From Aureispira anguillae (GTDB lineage: Bacteria; Bacteroidota; Bacteroidia; Chitinophagales; Saprospiraceae), in NCBI RefSeq assembly GCF_026000115.1, contig NZ_AP026867.1, positions 1,705,501-1,769,500 on the forward strand: a stretch of 64,000 nt of DNA. The letters run 5' to 3'. This document shows, in pieces, positions 35,966 to 47,000 of this stretch. Position numbers and translations under genes: made by a program. The notes below the pieces were generated by a model. That model was not told the origin of the DNA and did not search any database. It was given only the letters and a program-made list of their open reading frames with translations. The number at the start of each line of letters is the position of its first letter. Position 1 is the first letter of the stretch.

Positions 35966-37408
35966 TTAATTATTAGTAGCATCCATGTTTGCACCAATGC
36001 CCATTTCGTTGCCTTTGTCGTCCAGCATTTTGATCAATTCTCCCTTGTCATAAGTCATTGTTCTCATAATATAACCATTATCATCATACTGCTTCCATTC
36101 TCCATCTCGTGCATAATCACGAACGGAAGTATTCGTTTCAGGATCAAAAACCTCTGTTACTTTAGGGTAATAACTACCTTCTAGTTTTAGTTTGCCATTT
36201 CTAAAAAATGCTTGATAAGGACCTTTTCTAACAGCTTTTTTGCCAATAGTTTTTACATTATCAATGCGTTTGTGTGGCTCTAGTCCATAGTCTTTGTAAA
36301 TGTCAAAGCGGCGATCTAGCTCTGCGGGTTCAATCGAATAACTAGGATCCGCAAGCCAAGTGGCATAATGATAGCCCATTCGATGAAAATTAGGCAGTTC
36401 AACCAATTGAAAATGATATTCATAAGGCAATTCTAAGGTGTAATAGACCGTATCTCTTGTTACATCAGAGGGATTAGGAGAAAAGACAGTTGTTCCCGTT
36501 TCTTCTAAGTTTCCGTTGTCAAAATAGCGCTTAAATTCTCCAGTTGGCAACCCGTCTTTGTAGGTCGTTTCATATTTTAATTTGCCATTGTCATGGTATT
36601 GTTTAAAAATGCCATTGAGTACCCCATTCTCATAGATGGCCGCTTGGTAGTTTCTACGTTCAATCGTAGATTTCCAGAACCCCTGACGCTTGCCACCACG
36701 GTTATAATTGCCTGTCTCAACAAATTCACCTTTTAAACCTTGGTTATATTCAATCCAACGACCAATTTTTTTGCCGCTAGAATAAGTACCAATTCCAGAC
36801 AGCAGTTCATCAGTACCAAATTTAGGATGTCTATCCACTCTATAATATTCGAGTTTACCATTTTTGACACCATCATCAAAATTAAAGATCCCTTTTATGT
36901 GCATTTGAGGATCAGGATAATAATCATAAGACCAATCGCCTATTTTTACACCATTTTGATAATAACCTTCTGTCATTTTGGTACCATTGTGGTAGAAGAC
37001 CCATTTGCCATGGCGAATCCCTGCGCTCATTAACCCCGTAGCAAGGACGCTGCCATTAGAAGCATAATAGGTACAAGTTCCATCCATCAAATCTTGATCA
37101 AATTGTGCTTCTACTCTTATTTTGGTCTGCGTACTAATGAATGTCCAAGTACCCGTTTTTTTCCCTGCATCGGTATAATCTCCTTTTACATCTGCTACAT
37201 GAGTATAGCGGCTGATCGGAGAGACAAAATATAGCCATCTGCCTTCTCGAACTCCATCTTGATAAGTTCCTTCTGCGTAAACTAAATCTCGCTTATCTTT
37301 ATGTGCCCAACGCCCAACTTTTACTCCATTTTCCATGCGATTTTCTTGAGCAAAAATGTGCCCAGTAAAAGTGACCAATAGTATAATAACAAGTATTTTG
37401 TTAATCAT
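35966..37408 (-). CDS. MORN-repeat (YwqK-like) secreted protein B
   Basis: 480 residues; signal peptide ILVIILLVTFTGHIFAQ. The repeat series matches protein A almost unit for unit: GVKVGRWAHKD, GVREGRWLYFV, AGKKTGTWTFI, GIRHGKWVFYH, GVKIGDWSYDY, GGKRQGFWKS, GKLKYETTYKDGLPTGEFKRYFDNGNLEETG. The shared C-terminal block contains EPAELDRRFDIYKDYGLE and RKGPYQAFFRNGKLKLEG. It is a tandem-derived paralogue of protein A with its own terminator. Function unknown; the secreted location is supported by the signal peptide. Confidence 0.85.
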   Translation of the reverse strand: MINKILVIILLVTFTGHIFAQENRMENGVKVGRWAHKDKRDLVYAEGTYQDGVREGRWLYFVSPISRYTHVADVKGDYTDAGKKTGTWTFISTQTKIRVEAQFDQDLMDGTCTYYASNGSVLATGLMSAGIRHGKWVFYHNGTKMTEGYYQNGVKIGDWSYDYYPDPQMHIKGIFNFDDGVKNGKLEYYRVDRHPKFGTDELLSGIGTYSSGKKIGRWIEYNQGLKGEFVETGNYNRGGKRQGFWKSTIERRNYQAAIYENGVLNGIFKQYHDNGKLKYETTYKDGLPTGEFKRYFDNGNLEETGTTVFSPNPSDVTRDTVYYTLELPYEYHFQLVELPNFHRMGYHYATWLADPSYSIEPAELDRRFDIYKDYGLEPHKRIDNVKTIGKKAVRKGPYQAFFRNGKLKLEGSYYPKVTEVFDPETNTSVRDYARDGEWKQYDDNGYIMRTMTYDKGELIKMLDDKGNEMGIGANMDATNN

Positions 37409-37752
37409 TTGTATACAGATTGTGATAGTTTTTGAAACTCTTTATGTAAAAATAGGGTTTTTCTTTGAAAATTAGGACACAGCTTAATGTTTAAAATGGA
37501 TATAAATATACTTTATCAAAAGTATCAATTCAATATTTCTTAAATACTTAATTATGACCTAATTAATTTAGAACAAAAAAACAATTTTTTCCTTTAAAAA
37601 AAAAGGTTCTCTGACAAATCCTGTGGTAAATGAAAAAATAGGCGGCTTCTTATTTGAGGAGGCAAGAACAAATCGCAACTCCAAAGCTGCTTGTTATCAA
37701 AATAAAAATAAGACTAAATACCCCCTTTTGTCAAGGAACAAAAGAAAAAACA
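37409..37752. other. Non-coding, A+T-rich gap between MORN gene B and kptA
   Basis: About 340 bp. Contains only poly-A/T runs and a weak AGAAC...GTTCT symmetry near 37570-37611. It must carry the promoters of both divergent genes. No clear promoter, RNA or gene was seen. Confidence 0.35.
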
Positions 37753-38298
37753 ATGAAAACAAATTATAAAAAAATAAGCAAATTCTTAAGTTTAGTATTA
37801 AGACACAAACCCGAAGTGCTTGGGCTTGTTTTGGATGAGCAAGGTTGGGTAAAAACGCAGGATTTATTAGAAAAAATGGCACAAAATGGGCGAACATTGA
37901 GCCTTGAGGTATTGGAAGAAGTAGTAGCCAATAACGACAAAAAGCGCTTTGCTTTTAACGCCGATCATAGTCAAATCAGAGCATCCCAAGGGCATTCTAT
38001 TGCGATTAATCTGGGGTATCAAGCAATGAAACCCCCAAAAGTGCTTTTTCATGGAACAGCCCTGCGGTTTTTGGCTTCCATTCGAAAAAGTGGTTTATTA
38101 AAAAAGAATCGACATCATGTCCACTTGTCACAAGATATGGATACTGCTACTACAGTTGGGAAACGGCATGGCGCAGTGGTGGTGTTGGAAGTGAAGGCCT
38201 TAGAAATGCACCAAGCAGGATTTGAATTCTTTATTTCTGATAATGGCGTTTGGCTGACAGAGCAGGTGCCTACTGAATACTTAATTTTTCCAACTTAA
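37753..38298 (+). CDS. kptA: RNA 2'-phosphotransferase (KptA/Tpt1 family)
   Basis: 181 residues from ATG 37753, where homology begins (MKTNYKKISKFLSLVLRHKP); the in-frame extension to 37654 is unlike the family. Tpt1 signatures are present: SLVLRHKPEVLGL with the first catalytic Arg, GWVKTQDLL, FAFNADHSQIRASQGHSI with the second Arg, LFHGTALRFLASI with the catalytic His, HVHLSQDMDTATTVGKRHG, and SDNGVWLTEQVPTEYL at the end. The enzyme moves an internal RNA 2'-phosphate to NAD+. In bacteria it is often found without the fungal-type tRNA ligase and may repair RNA or ADP-ribosylate RNA ends. No RNA ligase gene is adjacent. Confidence 0.95.
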   Translation: MKTNYKKISKFLSLVLRHKPEVLGLVLDEQGWVKTQDLLEKMAQNGRTLSLEVLEEVVANNDKKRFAFNADHSQIRASQGHSIAINLGYQAMKPPKVLFHGTALRFLASIRKSGLLKKNRHHVHLSQDMDTATTVGKRHGAVVVLEVKALEMHQAGFEFFISDNGVWLTEQVPTEYLIFPT

Positions 38299-38454
38299 AT
38301 TTTGCAACCCAACCAGCATTTGAGCATTGCTTTACGTTTATAGAAAGATTAGAGGCCATAGTTGCTTCATGTTATTTAATACTTACCAGAAAAAAATATA
38401 TGATCAACATTTACACGAGTGCAATAAATAATTATTTAAACTTAAAGTTAACTT

Positions 38455-41115
38455 ATGCGTTACGTGTATCCATGGATCGTTGCAATCCTATTTCTATGGG
38501 GAGAGGCTTCTTTTGCTCAAAGCCCAGAAAGGACTGCTACACTTATTGGCGAAATTAAGGATGGCGAGGGTGTCAATTTGGTCGGTGTTTCTATTTATTT
38601 AGAAGGGAGTAGTGAAATAGGAACGAGTTCCAATGAAAATGGTGCTTACAAATTAATTATCCCTGCCAACAAAACATTTACGCTTGTTTTTGCCTATGTG
38701 GGCTTTCAAGAGATAAAACGTCCTAATTTAAGGCTTGAAGAAGGGGCTGCTATTCGGGTAGATATTGTAATGAAAGAAACGCATGTTTTGTTAAAAAATC
38801 AATTGGTCATCACTCCATTTGAAAAACGAGAAATTGACGCATTGCATGTTCAAAAAAAAGACATAGAACGCATCCCAACGACCGATGGCAACCTCACTTC
38901 CTTAATCAAATATTTAGCTCCTGGAGTTACAGCGGGCACAGGTGGAGAATTGACTTCACAATACTCTGTGCGTGGTGGAAATTATGATGAGAATCTAGTT
39001 TATGTGAATGGTTTTGAAATTTATCGCCCTTTATTGGTTCGTTCTGGACAACAAGAAGGTCTGATTTTTCCGAATGGTGATATGATGGACTACCTCTCTT
39101 TTTCATCAGGTGGGTTTAAAGCACAATATGGGGATAAGATGGCTTCCGTATTGGATGTCCATTATCGTCGCCCTTATGAGTTTGAGGCTTCGGTTGGTGG
39201 TTCTTTGTTGGGAGGAAGTGTTTATGTAGGCGGGGCTGTTTACAAAGATTCTTTGTCTAGAGCCAACAAAGTACCCAATCGGCTTAGTTATGCACTAGGA
39301 GCCCGTTATAAAACGACCTCTTCTTTGCTAAATTCTCTAAATATTAAGGGGGAGTATGTGCCACAATTTATAGACATACAGGGCGATGTTATTTATGATG
39401 TGAATGAAAAATGGCAGCTAGAAGCAATTGGGCATTATTCTAATTCTACCTATTCTTTGAAACCTAAACAGGGGGAGCATGTTACCGCTTTGTTTAATAA
39501 AGCGTTGAAATTGGAATCTGATTTTGAGGGGCAAGAAATTTCTAATTTTGAAAATTTTACGCTAGGAACTGCGGTGACGTTTTTGCCTTGGGGTGGAGGG
39601 AGAGAGCAGGAAATTGATACCACTGCAATGGTCTCGACCAATCTAAAGTTAAAATTATTAGGCTCGCATTATCAAAGCAATGAAAACGAACGAATAGATG
39701 TACTGAATGATTATGAACTAAATGAAATTGAAACGGGGCTGGGCAACGATAATTTTGGCGAGGTGATTGGCACTTTAGCAAAGGGACAGTCGCATCATTT
39801 TGCCCGAAATTTTTTGCAAGCAAATGTGACCAATGTTCAATTTAAAGGGGCTTGGTTGTACGATCGTTATGAACATACAGGGCTAGAAAATCATCATACT
39901 TTAAAGTGGGGAATTGGTTATAAAAATGAACTCATCAAGGATAAATTGAAAGAATGGCGTCGCATTGATTCTGCGGGTTTTACCTTACCATTTGATACCA
40001 ACCAAGTCTATATTCCAGATTATATCAAAACCAAGGTAGCGCTCAATACACATCGCCTAAATGCTTATGTGCAGAATACTTGGGAACACAAAACTAACCA
40101 GCATTTGTTTCGGATGACAGCAGGGGTACGAGCCAGTTATTGGAACCTCAACCAAGAGTTTATTGTTTCTCCTCGTTTACAAATGTATTATACCCCCAGA
40201 AGGTACCAAAATTCAATTGTAGATTCTACCAAAAAGACCAAAGACCTGACCTTTAAATTAGCAGCAGGTTTGTATTACCAACCGCCTTTTTATAGAGAAT
40301 TGAGAGATTTGGAAGGCAACCTTAATTATAAAGTAAGGGCTCAAAAATCAGTGCATATCTTAGGAGGAGTGGTTTGGGATTTTATAATGTTTAATCGCCG
40401 TTTTAAATTTATAACAGAGGGCTACTATAAGCATCAATGGGATTTGATTCCTTATGATATTGAGAATGTGCGCATCCATTATTATGGAGACAATTTGGCG
40501 AAGGGGTATGTTGCAGGGTTGGATTTGCGTTTAAATGGCGAATTGGTAGAAGGGTTAGAGTCTTGGGTTAATTTGTCTTTTTTGAGAGCACGAGAATCCT
40601 TTGATGAAGTTCAGCATGGCATCCGAAAATTATCAGGAACAACCATTGATACCATTTGGACAGCAGATGCCCCCAAAGCTACCGATCAGTTATTTATTTT
40701 TTCGATGTATTTTCAAGATAATTTTCCTAAAGCCCCTTGGGCACAGGTCAATTTTGCCTTTACAGTAGGCTCTGGGCTGCCCTTTGGCATTCCTAAAAAT
40801 AATGTGCAATTTCGGAATTCTTATGCTTTTCAGGTGTATCATCGAATTGATATTGGGGCTTCTTTTAGTATTTGGGAGCGAAAACTGCATATTAAGAATA
40901 AGTACAACGGAAGCAAGACCGCCTTTAAGAAAAAATCAAGACATCCACTGCGCTTTTTTAAGGGAATCTGGTTGAGTTTTGAGGTGTTTAACTTGATGGA
41001 TGCAAAAAATGTGGCCTCTAATACATGGGTGAAAGATTATTCCAATAGAAGTTATGCAATTCCAAGCACCTTAACTTCAAGGCGCATCAATATTCGATTT
41101 AAAATTGATTTTTAA
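38455..41115 (+). CDS. TonB-dependent receptor-like protein, tandem copy 1
   Basis: 886 residues; signal peptide IVAILFLWGEASFAQ. CarboxypepD_reg-like domain at ~28-105 (LIGEIKDGEGVNLVGVSI, SSNENGAYKLIIP). TonB plug at ~115-245: FEKREIDALHVQKKDIERIP, LAPGVTAGTGGELTSQYSV, RGGNYDENLVYVNGFEIYRP, FSSGGFKAQYGDKMASVLDV. The remainder is a 22-strand-type barrel ending SRRINIRFKIDF. The ligand is unknown, and no SusD, lipoprotein or TonB gene is adjacent. Directly followed by a close paralogue, with a 100-bp gap that holds no obvious terminator, so co-transcription is possible. Confidence 0.92.
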   Translation: MRYVYPWIVAILFLWGEASFAQSPERTATLIGEIKDGEGVNLVGVSIYLEGSSEIGTSSNENGAYKLIIPANKTFTLVFAYVGFQEIKRPNLRLEEGAAIRVDIVMKETHVLLKNQLVITPFEKREIDALHVQKKDIERIPTTDGNLTSLIKYLAPGVTAGTGGELTSQYSVRGGNYDENLVYVNGFEIYRPLLVRSGQQEGLIFPNGDMMDYLSFSSGGFKAQYGDKMASVLDVHYRRPYEFEASVGGSLLGGSVYVGGAVYKDSLSRANKVPNRLSYALGARYKTTSSLLNSLNIKGEYVPQFIDIQGDVIYDVNEKWQLEAIGHYSNSTYSLKPKQGEHVTALFNKALKLESDFEGQEISNFENFTLGTAVTFLPWGGGREQEIDTTAMVSTNLKLKLLGSHYQSNENERIDVLNDYELNEIETGLGNDNFGEVIGTLAKGQSHHFARNFLQANVTNVQFKGAWLYDRYEHTGLENHHTLKWGIGYKNELIKDKLKEWRRIDSAGFTLPFDTNQVYIPDYIKTKVALNTHRLNAYVQNTWEHKTNQHLFRMTAGVRASYWNLNQEFIVSPRLQMYYTPRRYQNSIVDSTKKTKDLTFKLAAGLYYQPPFYRELRDLEGNLNYKVRAQKSVHILGGVVWDFIMFNRRFKFITEGYYKHQWDLIPYDIENVRIHYYGDNLAKGYVAGLDLRLNGELVEGLESWVNLSFLRARESFDEVQHGIRKLSGTTIDTIWTADAPKATDQLFIFSMYFQDNFPKAPWAQVNFAFTVGSGLPFGIPKNNVQFRNSYAFQVYHRIDIGASFSIWERKLHIKNKYNGSKTAFKKKSRHPLRFFKGIWLSFEVFNLMDAKNVASNTWVKDYSNRSYAIPSTLTSRRINIRFKIDF

Positions 41116-41215
41116 GCAACTTCCGTTAATATTTTTGTCATGCCCTCTGATTTATGGCAAAAATCTTTACATTTATGAATTAAGATACTTTTCACAACTT
41201 CCTAACTATACTCTT

Positions 41216-43879
41216 ATGCGCAGTGTTTTTTTGTTGATATTAACCACCGTCTTTTTATTCCTGACAACTGTAAATGCACAAGACGAAAAATTAACGGCCA
41301 CGGTTATTGGTACCATTACCAATCAAGAAGGAGAGCCTTTGTCTTTTGCCAATGTCAGTTTGGATGGAACGAGTATTGGAAGTGCAGCAGATGTTGATGG
41401 AAATTATAAACTGGTTATTCCTGCCAACAAAACCTTTACCATCATCTTTACTTATTTGGGCTATAAAGAATTTCGCAAACCAGGTTTGAAATTAGCTGCT
41501 GGGGCAGGAATTCGCTTAGATGTTGCGATGGAATTGGGAGAGGGCAAGAATGTCTTGGAACAAGACATTGTAGTGGTTCCCTTTGAAAAACGAGAGATTG
41601 ATGCGTTGCATGTCGAAAAAGCAGACCTTGAACGAATCCCAACAACAGATGGCAACCTTACTTCTTTAATTAAGTATTTGGCTCCTGGGGTTACTGCGGG
41701 AACAGGGGGAGAATTAACCTCTCAATACTCTGTGCGAGGTGGAAACTACGATGAAAACTTAGTTTATGTCAATGATTTTGAAATTTACCGTCCTTTGTTG
41801 GTGCGTTCTGGACAGCAGGAAGGTTTGATTTTTCCCAACAGTGATATGTTGGATTATTTGTCCTTTTCGTCAGGTGGATTTAAGGCACAATACGGCGATA
41901 AAATGGCTTCGGTTTTAGATGTTCACTATCGTCGCCCCTATGAGTTTGAAGCTTCGGTTGGTGGTTCTTTGTTAGGTGGAAGTGTTTATGTAGGAGGAGC
42001 TATCTACAAAGATTCTATTTCTAAAAAGAGAAAGGTACCCAATCGATTTACGTATACCTTAGGAGCCCGTTACAAAACAACCTCTTATTTATTGTCTTCT
42101 TTGGATGTTAAAGGCGAGTATGTGCCACAATTTGTAGATATACAAGGCGATTTTATTTATGATATTAATGAAAAATGGCAAGTGGAGGCTATTGGTCATT
42201 ACTCTAATTCCATTTATTCGCTTATTCCAAAAGAAAGCTCTACAACAACGGGATTGTTTAATCAAGCCCTGCGTTTAACCACTTTGTTTGAAGGGCAGGA
42301 AATTTCTAATTTTGAGAACTTTACAGCAGGTACCGCCATTACCTTTTTGCCTTTGGGGGGAGGAACAGATCGAGAAATAGATACTACGGCCGTAGTGTCT
42401 ACCAATCTAAAACTAAAACTATTGGCTTCGCATTATCAGAGCAATGAAAATGAACGCATTGATATTATTAATTTTTACAAATTAGATGAGATTGAAACGG
42501 GGCTGGGAGAAGATAATTTTGGGGAAGTAATCGGAACCTTGGCTTATGGAGAAACGCATCATTTTGCCCGTAATTTTTTGCAGGCGAATGTAACCAATGT
42601 ACAGTTTAAAGGAACTTGGTTGTACGACCGTTATGAACATACAGGGGTAGAAAATCATCACTGGTTAAAATGGGGTTTAGGCTATAAAAATGAAATCATC
42701 AAGGACAAATTAAAAGAGTGGCGTCGCATAGATTCTTTAGGGTTTACGTTACCTTTTGACACCAGTCAAGTGTATATTCCAGATTATATCAAAACAACAG
42801 TGGGACTCAATACACACCGTCTAAATGCGTATGTGCAAAATACTTGGGAACACAAATCTACCCAACATTTGTTTCGGATGACAGCAGGAGTACGGGCTAG
42901 TTATTGGAGCCTAAACCAAGAATTAATTGTTTCGCCTCGTTTGCAAATGTATTACACCCCTAGGAAATACCAAAATTCAATTGCTGATTCTACCAAAAAA
43001 ACAAAGGACCTTACGTTTAAATTAGCGGCAGGTTTGTACTATCAACCTCCTTTTTATAGAGAATTAAGAGATTTGGAAGGGAACGTCAACTACAATGTCA
43101 AGGCTCAAAAATCAGTACATATTTTGGGCGGAATTGTTTGGGACTTTATGTTGTTCAAACGCCGTTTTAAATTTATAACAGAGGGCTATTACAAGCATCA
43201 ATGGGATTTGATTCCTTATGATATTGAGAATGTACGCATTCGCTATTATGGAGATAATTTAGCAACAGGATATGTGGCTGGCTTAGACTTGCGTTTGAAT
43301 GGCGAATTGGTAGAGGGCTTAGAATCTTGGATTAACTTGTCGTTTTTGAGAGCTAGAGAATCGTTTAATGGGGTAGAACATGGGGTTAGGGTGCTAAATG
43401 GAACTACTATTGATACAACATGGATGTCTGATGCTCCTAAAGCAACCGACCAATTGGTGATTTTTTCAATGTACTTTCAAGATGATTTTCCCAAAGCTCC
43501 TTGGGCTCGTCTTAACTTGGCATTCACCGTAGGTACAGGCTTGCCTTTTGGCATTCCAGAAAACAATGTTCAATTTAGAAACTCATACCGTTTTGCTGCT
43601 TATCATAGAATTGACATTGGGGCTTCCTTTGGCATTTGGGATCGAGCTCTGCACATCAAGAAGAAATACGATGGGAATAAGGCATTGTTCAAAAAACAAT
43701 CAAAACATGCCTTGCGTTCCATCAAGGGAATTTGGTTGAGTTTTGAGATTTTCAATTTAATGGACGTAAAAAATGTGGCTTCTAATACTTGGATTAAAGA
43801 TTTCTCTAATCGTAGTTATGCGATTCCAAATGTATTGACCTCTAGACGCTTTAATGTTCGATTTAAAATTGATTTTTAG
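41216..43879 (+). CDS. TonB-dependent receptor-like protein, tandem copy 2
   Basis: 887 residues from ATG 41216 (MRSVFLLILTTVFLFLTTVNAQ, a normal signal peptide). A longer frame to 41105 would overlap the previous gene and spoil the signal. Same architecture as copy 1 and near-identical in the plug (TGGELTSQYSVRGGNYDENL, DFEIYRPLLVRSGQQEGLIF). Differences concentrate in the N-terminal domain and in surface-loop-like regions of the barrel. A tandem duplication with diverged ligand-facing parts suggests related but distinct ligands. Confidence 0.92.
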   Translation: MRSVFLLILTTVFLFLTTVNAQDEKLTATVIGTITNQEGEPLSFANVSLDGTSIGSAADVDGNYKLVIPANKTFTIIFTYLGYKEFRKPGLKLAAGAGIRLDVAMELGEGKNVLEQDIVVVPFEKREIDALHVEKADLERIPTTDGNLTSLIKYLAPGVTAGTGGELTSQYSVRGGNYDENLVYVNDFEIYRPLLVRSGQQEGLIFPNSDMLDYLSFSSGGFKAQYGDKMASVLDVHYRRPYEFEASVGGSLLGGSVYVGGAIYKDSISKKRKVPNRFTYTLGARYKTTSYLLSSLDVKGEYVPQFVDIQGDFIYDINEKWQVEAIGHYSNSIYSLIPKESSTTTGLFNQALRLTTLFEGQEISNFENFTAGTAITFLPLGGGTDREIDTTAVVSTNLKLKLLASHYQSNENERIDIINFYKLDEIETGLGEDNFGEVIGTLAYGETHHFARNFLQANVTNVQFKGTWLYDRYEHTGVENHHWLKWGLGYKNEIIKDKLKEWRRIDSLGFTLPFDTSQVYIPDYIKTTVGLNTHRLNAYVQNTWEHKSTQHLFRMTAGVRASYWSLNQELIVSPRLQMYYTPRKYQNSIADSTKKTKDLTFKLAAGLYYQPPFYRELRDLEGNVNYNVKAQKSVHILGGIVWDFMLFKRRFKFITEGYYKHQWDLIPYDIENVRIRYYGDNLATGYVAGLDLRLNGELVEGLESWINLSFLRARESFNGVEHGVRVLNGTTIDTTWMSDAPKATDQLVIFSMYFQDDFPKAPWARLNLAFTVGTGLPFGIPENNVQFRNSYRFAAYHRIDIGASFGIWDRALHIKKKYDGNKALFKKQSKHALRSIKGIWLSFEIFNLMDVKNVASNTWIKDFSNRSYAIPNVLTSRRFNVRFKIDF

Positions 43880-43992
43880 TGCTTAAAAAGAAGCATAAGT
43901 TTTTAGCTATGAATGGGGTTTTGTTTGCTGTTTGTTATTTGTTTATATATTTATTTATGTATAATTTATGTAAGATGTAGAATTAATTGTAG

Positions 43993-44023
43993 TTGGAGTT
44001 GAGTGAGTTATGGTTTATTTTTG
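43993..44023 (+). promoter_or_regulatory. Candidate Bacteroidota promoter of the SprB-repeat gene
   Basis: TTGG (43993-43996) lies 19 bp before TATTTTTG (44016-44023), a TAnnTTTG element, 33 bp before the ATG at 44057. Spacing fits the TTTG-N19-TAnnTTTG rule, with an imperfect -33 box. Confidence 0.5.
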
Positions 44024-44056
44024 AATCTATTACATCACTTCTAAACCTCCATTTAA

Positions 44057-47000
44057 ATGGTACACCAACAAAGTTTATACAAAATAATAGCAGCACTGTT
44101 TTTATGCTGCTTGTTCGGTTCTGTCTATGCACAGTGCCCCAATAGTTACACTGTTACTACTCAAAATCAACCCTCTTGCCCAACAGCTAGCAATGGGACG
44201 TTATCGTTATCTCAAACCACCTATTATTCAGGAGCTTCTTACATTTGGAGCAATGGTTCTACCAATCGGAATCAATATAATTTGTCTTCAGGGCATTATA
44301 CGGTTACGATAACAGACCCTACTACCTGTACTTATACAGCAACTACTTATCTGGCTCCATCTCCAAATGGAATCCCTGTAACTCCTTCCTTCTATGCTTG
44401 TAATGCAGAATTATATGCTAACGTAAGTTGGCCGCATAATCCTACAAGCTATTTATGGAGCGACGGAAGCACCAATTACCGCATTTTGAATCCTGCTCCA
44501 GGAACCTATTCTGTTACAATAACAGATGCAAATGGTTGTACAGGAGAGGGATCTACAACCGTTGTACCCTATGCTTCCCCTATTGCTGCCTCGCATACCT
44601 CAACGGCAGCTACTTGCAATGCCAGCGATGGATCTATTGATTTAACCGTAACGGGAGGAACACCGCCTTATACTTATTATTGGTATGATGGTGCCCAAGG
44701 ACAAACCGTTCAAGATCCTACTAATATTCCTGTTGGGCGAACAAGAGTACAAATTAGAGATGCCAATAACTGTTACCTTTTTTATAATGCTCAGGTCGCA
44801 GGACCACAGGTTAGTTTAACGGCATTGCACATGAGCTGTGGACAAAACAATGGATCTATCACGGCAACTACTCAGGGGATGAGCAACCCGACTTTTACAT
44901 GGAGCAATGGAGATGTTGGAGCTACGATTACGAATTTGACCAATGGGACATATACCGTGACCGTAACCGATGGATCTTGCGTAATTACAGAAAGTATTAG
45001 TATTTATAATGGAGGGAGCGTATATGCTTATATCGTCGATTCTTTACAGATGGGATGTGTACTTAGCCAATTAGACGTTCAAGTTCATGGTGGAGCAGGT
45101 TCTGGGTATACCTATTTGTGGAGTACAGGGGCAACAACTCCTTCTATTCCTGTACAAAATGGAATTACTGTTTACTCCGTAACGGTGACAGACCCGAATG
45201 GGTGTTCTGCGTCCGATACCATCAATGTAAATAACAATGGTGGATTATCTTTTTCTTCTGTTGTTCAGGATGCTACTTGTGGGAATAGTGATGGTGCGAT
45301 TGATTTGACAATAAATGGATCAGTTAATACAATATCTTGGTCTCCAACGGGAGCAACTACCGAAGATTTGACCAATATAGCTGCGGGTTTTCATATTGTA
45401 GAAGCGACCAATTGGAATGGCTGTGCTTATCGAGATACAATAGCAGTTGGCGAATTTATTGAATTTACATCGGTTGATGCTAGTTGTGGACTAGCCAATG
45501 GTTCTGCAACGGTACATGATTATGGGATGACCAATCCAACCTTTGCATGGAGCAATGGAGCAACTTCACCAACCATCAATAACTTAGGGGCAGGTTTGTA
45601 TATTGTAACCGTTACCAATGGTTCTTGTGTTATTATCGATACTGTTGATATTGTTGATGCAGGGCAAATGGTAGCAGGAATTAACCCAGAATCAACTTGT
45701 GAACCTGATTATTTAACAGCTGTGCCAACAGGTGGCGCAACGCCTTATACCTACCTTTGGGACAATGGAATTACCGACCAAAGTATTGTCAATGTTACAC
45801 CTAATAGTACTTATTATGTAACGATTACAGATGCCAATGGCTGTTCAGACTCTGCTAGTTATTGGGTGCCTAATCCTGTACCTGTTACAGCTAGTTATAC
45901 GGTTACAGCAGCAACTTGTAACAATAAGAACGGTGCGATTGATCTCACCATGACAGGAGGAACAATGCCCTACAATTATGCGTGGTCGTTAGGAAGTGGC
46001 AATGTCGAAGATTTGAATGGCATTTTTCCTGGACAATATTCTGTTAGTATAACCGATAACAATGGTTGTAAATTAGAACTTACCAATATTGTAGTAGGAG
46101 GTCAGACTAATATTGCAGTATCTCAATCCATCACCAATGTAAATTCTTCTAATATGGGAGGCATAATTGATATTACTGTCTCAGGAGTAGCAAATCCTAC
46201 CTTTGTATGGAGCAATGGAGCCATTACAGAAGACATCATCAATTTGTCTTCGGGCTGGTATACTGTATCGATTACAGATCCTGCAACTGGCTGCGTTTTT
46301 GATCGAGATTATTATCTTCCTCCTCCTCACGTTGCGAATCCTAACATCAAAATTTCAGGTTATGTATACGATGTATCAGCAACGGGAACTTGTCAAGCTG
46401 GCTTGCCTTTGCCTTACGAAATGGTGCGATTACAACCGCTAGGGATTGTACGATTTACCAATGCCTATGGACGATATGAGTTTAATGTTACTACTCCAGG
46501 TAATTATACGGTAGAATATGTGAACACTTCACCACTAACAACAACCGTTTTATGCCCTGTTGGTGGAGTTGCAACCATAACAAATGCAGCACAAGGAGCT
46601 TGTTATACCAATCATTTTTATTTGACCAATCCTCCTGTTCAAGATTTGACCATCGACCTATGGGATTATAGCAATGCAACCCCTGGTTTTAGTTATTATA
46701 CTCGAATCAAATACTGTAACAAAGGAAATACCATTATGAATGGGACGGTTGAGTATGACTACAATAGTCTATTGGGTTTTGAATCAATTACTGGGTGGAA
46801 TTCTACGTTGACATTACACGATATTCCTGGACACAAGTTCTATTGGTCATTTAGCAACTTAAACCCAGGTGCTTGTCGTTATTTGGATGTTAAATTTAGA
46901 GTGCCAACTACTACTGCTTTGGGAACAGGTTTGCAGGGCTTGGCCGAAGTGCTGCCAATTGTTGGAGATGCTACGCCTTCTAATAATACAGATGGAGAAT

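Noticed and set aside
41105-41215. Earlier start for receptor copy 2
   Set aside because: It overlaps the previous gene and places 37 extra residues before a complete signal peptide at 41216.
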